The notes beneath the pieces were generated by a model that saw only the letters and a program-made list of their open reading frames with translations, was not told where the DNA came from and made no database searches. DNA of 9,818 bases from Verrucomicrobiales bacterium (lineage in GTDB: Bacteria > Verrucomicrobiota > Verrucomicrobiia > Verrucomicrobiales > V1-33), in the NCBI GenBank assembly GCA_023253495.1, contig JALRGF010000663.1, positions 1 through 9,818 of the forward strand, read 5' to 3'. How positions within the stretch are numbered: the stretch's first letter is position 1; each line of letters starts with the position of its first letter. Made by a program: the position numbers and the translations under genes. Positions 1 to 6,415 of this stretch are shown here, piece after piece.

Positions 1-467
1 GCACCGGTCCGGACCTCGCCCGCGAAGGCACCGGCGTGAACAAAAAGGACAATCTCTGGCATTACCAGCACCTCGTCGACCCGCGTCAGATCTCCCAAGG
101 GTCGAACATGCCCAGCTACCACTGGCTGGAAAAAAAGAAAACCGACTTCAAGGCGCTGCCCGGCAAAATTGCCGTCCAGCAGAAGCTCGGAGTGCCCTAC
201 GAGGCCATGACCCGCGACCAGATCCAGCAGAGCGCCCTCGAACAGGGCCTCGCCATCGCCCGCGACCTCAAGGACCGCGGCGCCTTTGTCGACCCCGAAA
301 GCCAGATGGTGGCCCTCATCGCCTACCTCCAGAAACTCGGCCATTACACCGACCAGCGCACCGGCGAACCGTTCCCTCCGCCCGCCGCCGTCGCCCCGGT
401 CGCCACCTCCAGCGCCCCGGTCAAAACCGCCCTCGCCGAACCGGCCACCGCTCCCGCGGTCCGGTAG
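1..467 (+). CDS. ccoO: cbb3-type cytochrome c oxidase subunit II (CcoO), C-terminal part
   Basis: This is the C-terminal ~154 residues of the membrane-anchored monohaem cytochrome c subunit of cbb3 oxidase, which passes electrons from CcoP to the CcoN haem-copper site on the periplasmic side. The frame is open from base 3, so the gene starts left of the window; the GTG at 36 is internal. Visible family motifs are TGPDLARE (just after the missing CxxCH), NLWHYQHLVDPR, and SNMPSYHWL, whose Met is the expected second axial haem ligand. LGVPYEAMT and MVALIAYLQKLG follow, as in CcoO C-termini. The last ~35 residues are an Ala/Pro-rich low-complexity tail. CcoN and CcoO are fused in some lineages, and the missing 5' part prevents deciding that here. 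An 81-base gap separates it from the CcoQ-like gene. Assignment is secure from motifs and operon context. Confidence 0.93.
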   Translation, partial: TGPDLAREGTGVNKKDNLWHYQHLVDPRQISQGSNMPSYHWLEKKKTDFKALPGKIAVQQKLGVPYEAMTRDQIQQSALEQGLAIARDLKDRGAFVDPESQMVALIAYLQKLGHYTDQRTGEPFPPPAAVAPVATSSAPVKTALAEPATAPAVR

Positions 468-548
468 ACAACAGCTTGTCGGCGGTCCGCCCGGCTCCCC
501 CCAAGGCCGGCGGCCGCCGCCCTCCCACCCACCCGTTTCCCACACCCT

Positions 549-737
549 ATGTTCCGACGCGTCACGCCCGAGGAATGGATCCACCTCACCTCGATCCTCG
601 GCTTCCTGCTCACCTTTCTCGTGTTCATCGGAGCCGTGATCCGCGCCTGGCGGCTGCGCCGGGACAAGGCCGACCACCTCTCCCGCCTGCCGCTCGAATC
701 CGACCAACCCGCACCCGACACCCCACGCCATGAGTGA
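549..737 (+). CDS. ccoQ: CcoQ-like small membrane subunit of cbb3 oxidase
   Basis: A 62-residue protein with one strong transmembrane segment (about residues 12-31, SILGFLLTFLVFIGAVIRAW). A basic juxtamembrane stretch (RLRRDK) follows, then a polar Pro-rich tail. CcoQ/FixQ is a single-span subunit that stabilises the oxidase complex, and its size, topology and position between ccoO and ccoP fit. Sequence conservation in this family is low, so the call rests mainly on position and topology. The stop codon lies inside the ccoP gene, an 8-base overlap that suggests translational coupling. No Shine-Dalgarno sequence is visible; the leader before ATG is C-rich (ACACCCT). In the same stretch a longer frame (476-733) lacks any membrane segment and is a shadow. 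Confidence 0.82.
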   Translation: MFRRVTPEEWIHLTSILGFLLTFLVFIGAVIRAWRLRRDKADHLSRLPLESDQPAPDTPRHE

Positions 738-1383
738 TCCCGCTCCGAAACCGACTCCGCCCGGCCCCGACCAGCCCGTGCTGCGGCCGCATACTTATGA
801 CGGAATCCAGGAATACGACCAGCGCCTGCCCAACTGGTGGCTCTTCACCCTCTACATCATGATGGGTTTCACCCTCGTCTACTGGGTGGCCGCCTACCAG
901 CTCGACATGTTCGTGGAGGACGGCCCGTGGGCCAGTGCCAAGGTCGCCGGCATGCGCGTGCCCAAGGGGACCGCCGCCCTGATGGCCAGCTCGGGCGCCG
1001 ACACCCAGCTCTGGCAATGGAGCCGCGACCCCGAGAAAGTGGCCAGCGGCAAGGCCGCTTACGAACTGACCTGCGTCGCCTGCCACGCCAAGGACCTCAG
1101 CGCCAAAATGGCCGGCGTCCCGCTGCCCGGCCTGCCGCTCAACGACAAAGAATGGAAATACGGCGGCAACCCGTCCGATATCCTCAAGATCATCACCAAG
1201 GGGTCCCCGGACGTCACCAAAGGCATGGTCGCCTGGGAAACCGTGCTCGGCCCCACCAAGTGCGCCGAAGTGGCCGCCTACGTCCTCAGCCACCACGAGC
1301 CGCCCGCCGGTCTGCTCGAAGCCGCCGCGGCCGCCGGCACCGCGACGGACACCCCGGCTGATCCCGGCCCGGCCGCCAAATAA
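730..1383 (+). CDS. ccoP: cbb3-type cytochrome c oxidase subunit III (CcoP), short form with one haem c
   Basis: A 217-residue membrane-anchored c-type cytochrome that feeds electrons into cbb3 oxidase. The N-terminal CcoP signature YDGIQEYDQRLPNWW (residues 23-37) leads into a transmembrane helix (~38-58). A periplasmic domain follows with a single haem-binding motif, CVACH (115-119), and the probable Met ligand M166 in KGMVAW. Typical CcoP proteins are ~300 residues with two CxxCH motifs; here only one cytochrome domain is present, followed by an Ala/Pro-rich tail (~196-217). The only other cysteine, C178, is not in a haem motif. The frame is uninterrupted through a natural stop, so this looks like a genuine short form, not a truncation by mutation. 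ATG overlaps the end of ccoQ; the leader CCCCACGCC has no Shine-Dalgarno. ccoG begins 38 bases after its stop. Confidence 0.93.
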   Translation: MSDPAPKPTPPGPDQPVLRPHTYDGIQEYDQRLPNWWLFTLYIMMGFTLVYWVAAYQLDMFVEDGPWASAKVAGMRVPKGTAALMASSGADTQLWQWSRDPEKVASGKAAYELTCVACHAKDLSAKMAGVPLPGLPLNDKEWKYGGNPSDILKIITKGSPDVTKGMVAWETVLGPTKCAEVAAYVLSHHEPPAGLLEAAAAAGTATDTPADPGPAAK

Positions 1384-1421
1384 CCACCCCGCGGCACGGC
1401 CCCCGTCCATCGCCATTCCCC

Positions 1422-2837
1422 ATGAGCCTGAAGCTTCCATCGGTCGACGAAGTCACGACCATCAACCGTGATGGAAGCCGCTATTTCCTGCATCCGGCCG
1501 ACGTCAGCGGCCGCTTCACCCTGGCCCGGCGGCTCACTGCCGTGCTCCTGCTCGCCGTCTACGTCCTGCTCCCGTGGATCCCGATCAACGGGTTCCCGGC
1601 GGTGTTTCTCGACGTGCAGCAGCGGAGCTTCCACCTCTTCGGCATGACCTTTGCGCCGCAGGACCTGTGGCTCGGGTTCTTCGTCATCAGCGGCCTCGGC
1701 TTCTCCCTCTTCTACATCACCTCCCTCTTCGGAAGGCTCTGGTGCGGCTGGACCTGCCCCTACACCGTCTTTCTCGAACACGTCTACCGGCGCATCGAAC
1801 GCTGGATCGAAGGCGATGCCAACGCCCGGCGCCGCCTCGACGACGCCCCCCCGAGCGGCGCCAAAATCGCCCGCCGTGCCCTCAAACACGCGCTCTTCCT
1901 CGCCGTCTCCTTCCTCATCGCCCACATCTTCCTGTCCTACTTCGTCTCCCTGCCGCGGCTCTGGCAGATGATGGCCAGCAAGCCGGGCGATCACCTGCTC
2001 GCCTTCGGCATCGTCATGTTCCTGACGTTCGCCCTCTACGGCGCCTTCGCCTGGTTCCGCGAGCAGTTCTGCATCATCATGTGCCCGTACGGACGCATCC
2101 AGAGCGCGCTCACCGACGACAACACCATGGTCATCGGCTACGACGCCCGCCGCGGCGAACCGCGCGGCAAAGCGGGCACCGCAGGCGCTGGCGACTGCAT
2201 CAACTGCCTGCGCTGCGTCCAGGTCTGCCCGACCGGCATCGACATCCGCAACGGCCTCCAGCTCGAATGCGTCGGCTGCGCCAATTGCGTGGACGCCTGC
2301 GACGCCATCATGGACAAGCTGCACCGCCCGCGCGGCCTGGTGCGCTACGCGTCGATGAACAGCCTCAACGGCCAGCCGACCCGCTGGCTGCGGCCGCGCC
2401 TCTTTGTCTATTCCGCCTTTCTGCTGGTGGGCCTCGCCGTGATGTCATTTTCGCTGAGCAAGCTGCGGCCGTTTCAGGCCGGCCTCGTCCGCCTGCCGGG
2501 GGCGCCGTATTACGTCGACAGCTCGAAGAACGTCGTCCGCAACCAGTTTCAGCTGCGCTTGCTCAACAAACGGATGACCCCTCAGCAGTTCCGCATCACG
2601 CTGGACGGCGCTTCCGCCGACACCCTGCTCACCGGGCCGGACGGCCTGATCACCCTCGATGCCCAGCAGGAACGTCTGGTCGCCGCCATCGTGGAAATCC
2701 CGCGTGCCTCCTACCGCGGACCGCAGTCGATGGCCTTCGTCATCACCAGCGAGCCCGGCGGCAGCTCGATGCGCAAAACCTTCGATTTCACCGGACCCGA
2801 CCCGCGCCTGCTCGACGAAACCTTTCTCCAGCCATGA
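1422..2837 (+). CDS. ccoG: Cytochrome c oxidase accessory protein CcoG (FixG/RdxA), dicluster ferredoxin membrane protein
   Basis: A 471-residue polytopic membrane Fe-S protein required for cbb3 oxidase biogenesis; the family has been linked to reduction of copper for the CcoN active site. Membrane segments are visible at about 39-58, 82-104, 155-175, 191-211 and 328-347. WCGWTCPY (107-114; C108, C112) and FCIIMCP (C217, C221) are the conserved membrane-edge cysteine pairs. The ferredoxin domain carries C259-x2-C262-x2-C265-x3-C269P and C283-x2-C286-x2-C289-x3-C293, enough for two [4Fe-4S] clusters. The last ~115 residues form the Ig-like periplasmic FixG C-terminal domain. Length is normal for the family and all key cysteines are present. 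The start MSLKLPSVDE gives the expected cytoplasmic N-terminus; its leader (CATTCCCC) lacks a Shine-Dalgarno. Its TGA overlaps the next gene's ATG as ATGA. Confidence 0.95.
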   Translation: MSLKLPSVDEVTTINRDGSRYFLHPADVSGRFTLARRLTAVLLLAVYVLLPWIPINGFPAVFLDVQQRSFHLFGMTFAPQDLWLGFFVISGLGFSLFYITSLFGRLWCGWTCPYTVFLEHVYRRIERWIEGDANARRRLDDAPPSGAKIARRALKHALFLAVSFLIAHIFLSYFVSLPRLWQMMASKPGDHLLAFGIVMFLTFALYGAFAWFREQFCIIMCPYGRIQSALTDDNTMVIGYDARRGEPRGKAGTAGAGDCINCLRCVQVCPTGIDIRNGLQLECVGCANCVDACDAIMDKLHRPRGLVRYASMNSLNGQPTRWLRPRLFVYSAFLLVGLAVMSFSLSKLRPFQAGLVRLPGAPYYVDSSKNVVRNQFQLRLLNKRMTPQQFRITLDGASADTLLTGPDGLITLDAQQERLVAAIVEIPRASYRGPQSMAFVITSEPGGSSMRKTFDFTGPDPRLLDETFLQP

Positions 2838-3202
2838 ATACGCCCCCTTCATCCGGACCCTCGCAGCCGGCCTCCCGTGCCACGTCGCCTGGAGCGGCGG
2901 CCCTGTCGCCGTCACTTCACCGGGAAAGCGACCGATCATCGGGAGGTCGCCTGCGGCGGTCCGGATGCCACGGCTGCGGCAACGGTTGCTGCAGCAAGGG
3001 CGCTCCGGACGCCCCGCCACCACGGCGCGCCTCCGGGATCACCGGCTGGCTGGCCGACCGGCCGTGGTTGTTCGTCACCGGCGCCTTCGCCCTGCTCATC
3101 GGGGTCTGGGCCACCTTTCTGACCCTCGCGCTCAAAAATCCGGTGCGCGACGTCCTCAAAAACCCGCTGCCCGCCACCGCCGATGTCCGCACCGGTCATT
3201 GA
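2834..3202 (+). CDS. Small cysteine-cluster, single-span membrane protein in the FixH/CcoH position; function unknown
   Basis: A 122-residue protein starting at the ATG that overlaps the ccoG stop (ATGA). Residues 1-42 are Ser/Pro/Arg-rich and probably disordered. A compact cluster GCHGCGNGCC supplies C45, C48, C52 and C53, with H46 next to C45. One transmembrane helix (~78-100, WLFVTGAFALLIGVWATFLT) follows, then a short tail KNPVRDVLKNPLP. The excess of arginines before the helix predicts an N-in topology, so the cluster would face the cytoplasm. The gene sits where fixH/ccoH is usual, yet it lacks the long periplasmic domain of FixH and is not recognisably CcoS. Copper or Fe-S binding is inferred only from the cysteine pattern and neighbours. 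Overlaps on both sides (4 and 20 bases) argue that it is a real, co-translated gene. The same frame stays open upstream inside ccoG, but that part is a shadow. Confidence 0.78.
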   Translation: MNTPPSSGPSQPASRATSPGAAALSPSLHRESDRSSGGRLRRSGCHGCGNGCCSKGAPDAPPPRRASGITGWLADRPWLFVTGAFALLIGVWATFLTLALKNPVRDVLKNPLPATADVRTGH

Positions 3203-3860
3203 GACCACCGTCGCCGCCCTCGTCGCCGGCCTGATCACCAGTGTGCACTGCGCCGGCATGTGCGGCCCGCTCACCTGTGCCGCCCTGCCCCGCCCGTCCG
3301 CCGCTTACCACCTCGGCCGTCTCATCTCCTACGGCGCCATCGGCGCCACCTGCGGCGCCCTCGGCGAACGGCCGCTCGAATGGCTCAGCCATTCGCCGCT
3401 GACCGTACTGCCGTGGTTCCTCGTCATTGTCCTGGTCGCCATGGCCGCCGGCATCAAACCGAAACTGCCCCGCCCATGGTTCGTGCAGAAGGTGTACGCG
3501 CGCTGGCGTCTGCTCGCCGGCAACCGCCCGCTCTGGCAGCGCGGCGCCGTCATCGGCCTGATGACCCCGGTGCTCCCGTGCGGGCCGCTCTACCTCATGT
3601 TCGGCGCCTGTCTGCTCACCGGTTCCGCCATCAAAGGTCTCGAATTCTCCCTCGCCTTCGCCCTCGGCACCATCCCGCTCCTCTGGCTCGCCCACGGCTC
3701 GTGGCGCCTGCTCCATCTCAAGTTCGGACCGCAGACGATGGCCCGCGTCCAGCGCGGCCTCGCCCTGGCCGCCGCCGCCGTACTCGTCTGGCGCCTGCGC
3801 GGCACCCTCGGGTTCGGACCCGAAGACATGACCGGTTGCGGCTGCGACCTCAACGCCTGA
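3183..3860 (+). CDS. DsbD_2/SafE-like polytopic membrane protein of the cbb3 assembly operon
   Basis: A 225-residue membrane protein of the type annotated as sulfite exporter TauE/SafE or urease-accessory UreH-like transmembrane domain (DsbD_2). These are often found in cbb3 operons and probably act in copper or thiol handling during oxidase assembly. Two pseudo-repeat motifs are visible: HCAGMCGP (22-29; C23, C27) in the first helix and LPCGPLY (131-137; C133) in the fourth. Further hydrophobic segments lie at about 44-60, 75-90, 121-146, 153-171 and 192-205. The C-terminus ends with an extra pair, GCGCDLNA (C219, C221). A specific sulfite-export function is unlikely in this context. ATG at 3183 gives a normal membrane N-terminus, overlapping the preceding gene by 20 bases; ccoI starts 9 bases after the stop. 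Family call is good; exact substrate is unknown. Confidence 0.85.
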   Translation: MSAPVIETTVAALVAGLITSVHCAGMCGPLTCAALPRPSAAYHLGRLISYGAIGATCGALGERPLEWLSHSPLTVLPWFLVIVLVAMAAGIKPKLPRPWFVQKVYARWRLLAGNRPLWQRGAVIGLMTPVLPCGPLYLMFGACLLTGSAIKGLEFSLAFALGTIPLLWLAHGSWRLLHLKFGPQTMARVQRGLALAAAAVLVWRLRGTLGFGPEDMTGCGCDLNA

Positions 3861-3869
3861 TCCCCCGCC

Positions 3870-6317
3870 ATGCCCGCCGCCACCGCCACCGCCACCGAAC
3901 GCGCCTGCGACCACTGCGGCACCGCCTTCGTTCCGGAAAATGCCACCGAACGCTTCTGCTGCGCCGGTTGCAGGTTCGTCCACGACCTGATCACCAGCGA
4001 GGGGCTCGGGAAATTCTACGAACTGAAAGGCGACGACCGCCTGCTGCCCGCCGGCACCGCCGTGCTCGTACCCGCCCCGGTCGGCTGGGCCGCCGACACC
4101 CTCGCCACCGCGGAGGCCGCCGCCGAAAACGGCCTGGCCAAAGCCCGCCTCGACCTCCAGGGCGTCACCTGCATGGGCTGCGTCTGGCTCATCGAGGCCG
4201 TCTTCGCCCGATCCACCGGAAACGCCCGCATCCTCGTCAACGCCCAACGCGGCGAAATCACCCTCTCATGGATCGCCGGGCAGTTCGACCTCGCCGGCTT
4301 TGCCAGCCGTCTCGCGCACTTCGGCTACCGTCTCGCCCCGTGGACCGGTCGCTCGGACGGCCTGTCCGCCAGCGGGCTGCGTCTCGGACTGGCCGGCGGC
4401 CTGGCCATGAACGCCATGGCTTTCACCCTGCCCCGCTACCTCGGCATGGATCAGGGATTCGCCCTTTCCGGCGTCTTCGAACTGGTCGCCGCCGCCTCCG
4501 CCACCCTCAGCCTGCTCGCCTGCGGCAGTTACTTCATCAGCCGCGCCTGGAGCGCCGTGCGGGTCGGCCGCCTCCACCTCGACGTCCCCATCGCCGCCGG
4601 CCTCGTCGCCGCCTGGCTCGGATCAGTCGTCGGATGGCTCCACGGCCACGACCGCCTGCTCTACTTCGACTTCGTCGCCACCTTCATCTTCCTCATGCTG
4701 CTCGGTCGCCGGCTCCAGGAGGCCTCGGTCACCCGGAACCGCGCCCGCCTGCTCCGCGCCGACCCGCTGCTGCAATCGGTCACCGTGCACACCGACGGCA
4801 CCTCCGCTCCCCAGCCGGTCAGCTCGCTGCTCCACGGTCAGGAACTCAGCCTGCCCCCCGCCGGCGTGGTCCCGGTCAATGCCGAACTGCTCAGCCCGCG
4901 CGCCAGCCTGAGCCTGGAATGGATCAACGGTGAAGCCACCCCGCGCACCTGGGAAGCCGGTGCCGTCATCCCGGCCGGTGCCGTCAGCCTCGGCCGCGAG
5001 GAAATCCGCCTGCGCGCCCGCGAGGACTGGACCGACTCGCTGCTGGCACGCCTCAGCTCCCCCGCCACCGAAACCACCGACGACCCCGCCGCCCGCTGGC
5101 TCGACCGCCTGCTCCGGGTCTACCTGTCCATCGTCCTCGTGCTCGCCACCGTCGGCGGTGCCCTCTGGTGGCAGCTGGGGGGCGACTGGTCGCGCGCCCT
5201 CCAGGTCTTCATTTCCGTGCTCGTCGTTTCCTGCCCCTGCGCCCTCGGCGTGGCCGTGCCCATGGCCCATGAACTGGCCGTGGCCCGCCTCCGCCGCATC
5301 GGTCTCTTCGTCCGCCGCGCCGACCTCTGGGGCCGGCTGCGCCTCGTCCGCCGGCTCGTCTTCGACAAAACCGGCACCCTCACGTTGGAGACACCGCAGC
5401 TGAACGACCCCGCCGCCCTCGACCGCCTGTCGCCCCCCGCCCGCCACGCTCTCGCTGTCCTCGTCCGCGAAAGCCGCCACCCGCTGGCCGCCTCGCTCCG
5501 CCAGGCGCTGGCCTCCCGCTACCCCGAGAGCGCCTCAACCGTCCGCCCCTCTTGCGATACCGCTGGAAGATCCTCCCTGCACGAGGTGCCCGGCCTCGGT
5601 GTGCATTTCACCGACACCCACGGAGCCGTCTGGAGTCTCGGCCGTCCCGACTGGATCCCGGACCACGGACCCGAGGGCGTTTCGCCCGCCTCCGCCGGCC
5701 TGCCCGATCCCGCCGGCCAGGAGGACACCGATACCCTGCTCCGCTGCGACGGCGTGCCCGTCGCCGGCTTCCGCTTCCACGAGGCCGCGCGCCCCGACGC
5801 CGCCACAGAACTCGACGCTTTCCGCCAGCACGGATTCGCCCTGGATATCCTCAGCGGCGACCGCCCCGAAAAAGTCCAGGCGCTCGCCGCCACCCTCGGC
5901 ATCCCGGCCGCCCACGCCCAGGCCCGCCTCAGCCCCGAAGACAAGGCGCGCTGGATCGAATCCCACGCTCCCGATGCCCTCTTCCTCGGCGACGGGGCCA
6001 ATGACAGTCTGGCCTTCGACGCCGCCCTCGTCCGCGGCACGCCGGCCGTGGAACGCGGCCTGCTGGCGGAAAAGGCCGATTTCTACTTCCTCAGCCGCGG
6101 TCTGCACCCGGTCAGCGAACTCTTCGCGGTCGCCCGCGCCCGCCGCCGCGCCGTGCTCAGCGCGTTCACCTTCGCCCTCGCCTACAACCTCGCCGTGGTC
6201 GCCGTCTCGCTCGCCGGTCACATGAGCCCGCTGCTCGCCGCCATCCTCATGCCGCTCAGCTCGGTCGTCACTCTGCTCATCGTCTCCGCCCACCTCCGCC
6301 TCCCCCGACCCGCCTGA
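3870..6317 (+). CDS. ccoI: Cu+ P1B-type ATPase CcoI/FixI for cbb3 oxidase assembly
   Basis: An 815-residue copper-exporting ATPase; CcoI/FixI-type pumps deliver Cu to the periplasmic side for the CcoN haem-copper centre. The N-terminal metal-binding region has C13-x2-C16 and C30, C31, C34 (the metal-binding domain that precedes HMA in FixI proteins). An HMA domain with GVTCMGC (C101, C104) follows. Eight membrane segments are apparent (~168-190, 202-223, 235-255, 264-280, 415-434, 447-468, 762-781, 785-806). Catalytic and transport motifs are CPC (455-457), DKTGTLT with phosphorylated D499, HP (537-538), SGDRPEKV (662-669), GDGAND (707-712), and the Cu+-type YN (772-773) and MPLSS (794-798). 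The actuator loop reads INGEATP where TGES is canonical. The leader TCCCCCGCC has no Shine-Dalgarno. No CcoS gene follows in the 77 bases before the regulator's upstream frame. Confidence 0.94.
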   Translation: MPAATATATERACDHCGTAFVPENATERFCCAGCRFVHDLITSEGLGKFYELKGDDRLLPAGTAVLVPAPVGWAADTLATAEAAAENGLAKARLDLQGVTCMGCVWLIEAVFARSTGNARILVNAQRGEITLSWIAGQFDLAGFASRLAHFGYRLAPWTGRSDGLSASGLRLGLAGGLAMNAMAFTLPRYLGMDQGFALSGVFELVAAASATLSLLACGSYFISRAWSAVRVGRLHLDVPIAAGLVAAWLGSVVGWLHGHDRLLYFDFVATFIFLMLLGRRLQEASVTRNRARLLRADPLLQSVTVHTDGTSAPQPVSSLLHGQELSLPPAGVVPVNAELLSPRASLSLEWINGEATPRTWEAGAVIPAGAVSLGREEIRLRAREDWTDSLLARLSSPATETTDDPAARWLDRLLRVYLSIVLVLATVGGALWWQLGGDWSRALQVFISVLVVSCPCALGVAVPMAHELAVARLRRIGLFVRRADLWGRLRLVRRLVFDKTGTLTLETPQLNDPAALDRLSPPARHALAVLVRESRHPLAASLRQALASRYPESASTVRPSCDTAGRSSLHEVPGLGVHFTDTHGAVWSLGRPDWIPDHGPEGVSPASAGLPDPAGQEDTDTLLRCDGVPVAGFRFHEAARPDAATELDAFRQHGFALDILSGDRPEKVQALAATLGIPAAHAQARLSPEDKARWIESHAPDALFLGDGANDSLAFDAALVRGTPAVERGLLAEKADFYFLSRGLHPVSELFAVARARRRAVLSAFTFALAYNLAVVAVSLAGHMSPLLAAILMPLSSVVTLLIVSAHLRLPRPA

Positions 6318-6369
6318 TTGCCCGCCCCTCCCCGGATTCACTCACCTGAACACCCTGATCACAACAAGG

Positions 6370-6397
6370 CACGTCGGCACTTGCGGCCGGCGACGTG
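6370..6397. promoter_or_regulatory. 7-bp inverted repeat overlapping the regulator promoter (possible operator)
   Basis: CACGTCG (6370-6376) and its exact reverse complement CGACGTG (6391-6397) are separated by 14 bases. The centres are 21 bp apart, two helical turns, a geometry suited to a dimeric DNA-binding protein. It brackets the putative -35 region and lies just upstream of the -10-like TATGTT. Autoregulation by the adjacent AraC-type protein is an inference. AraC-family sites are more often direct repeats, so another regulator or chance is possible. Confidence 0.35.
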
Positions 6398-6407
6398 GTG
6401 CTATGTT
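6381..6407 (+). promoter_or_regulatory. Putative promoter of the AraC/PocR regulator gene
   Basis: A -35-like TTGCGG (6381-6386) is followed after 15 bases by a -10-like TATGTT (6402-6407). The spacer is short; CTTGCG read one base earlier gives 16. Transcription would be expected to start near 6413-6415, one to three bases before the ATG at 6416, giving an essentially leaderless mRNA. No Shine-Dalgarno precedes that ATG, consistent with this reading. Only sequence resemblance supports the call. Confidence 0.4.
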
Positions 6408-6415
6408 CGCGACGC

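Noticed and set aside
36..38. GTG as start of the first gene
   Set aside because: The reading frame is open to the window edge with CcoO motif TGPDLARE upstream of it, so the GTG is internal.
1574..2833. Long + strand open frame across ccoG, continuous with the 122-residue gene
   Set aside because: It is Arg/Pro/His-rich, has no domain, and lies wholly over the well-supported ccoG. Only the part from the ATG at 2834 is kept.
3156..4247. Long minus-strand open frames opposite the DsbD_2 gene and ccoI (also 4623-5480, 5535-6341)
   Set aside because: Gly/Glu/Ala-rich translations typical of the antisense of C-ending codons in high-GC genes; no motifs.
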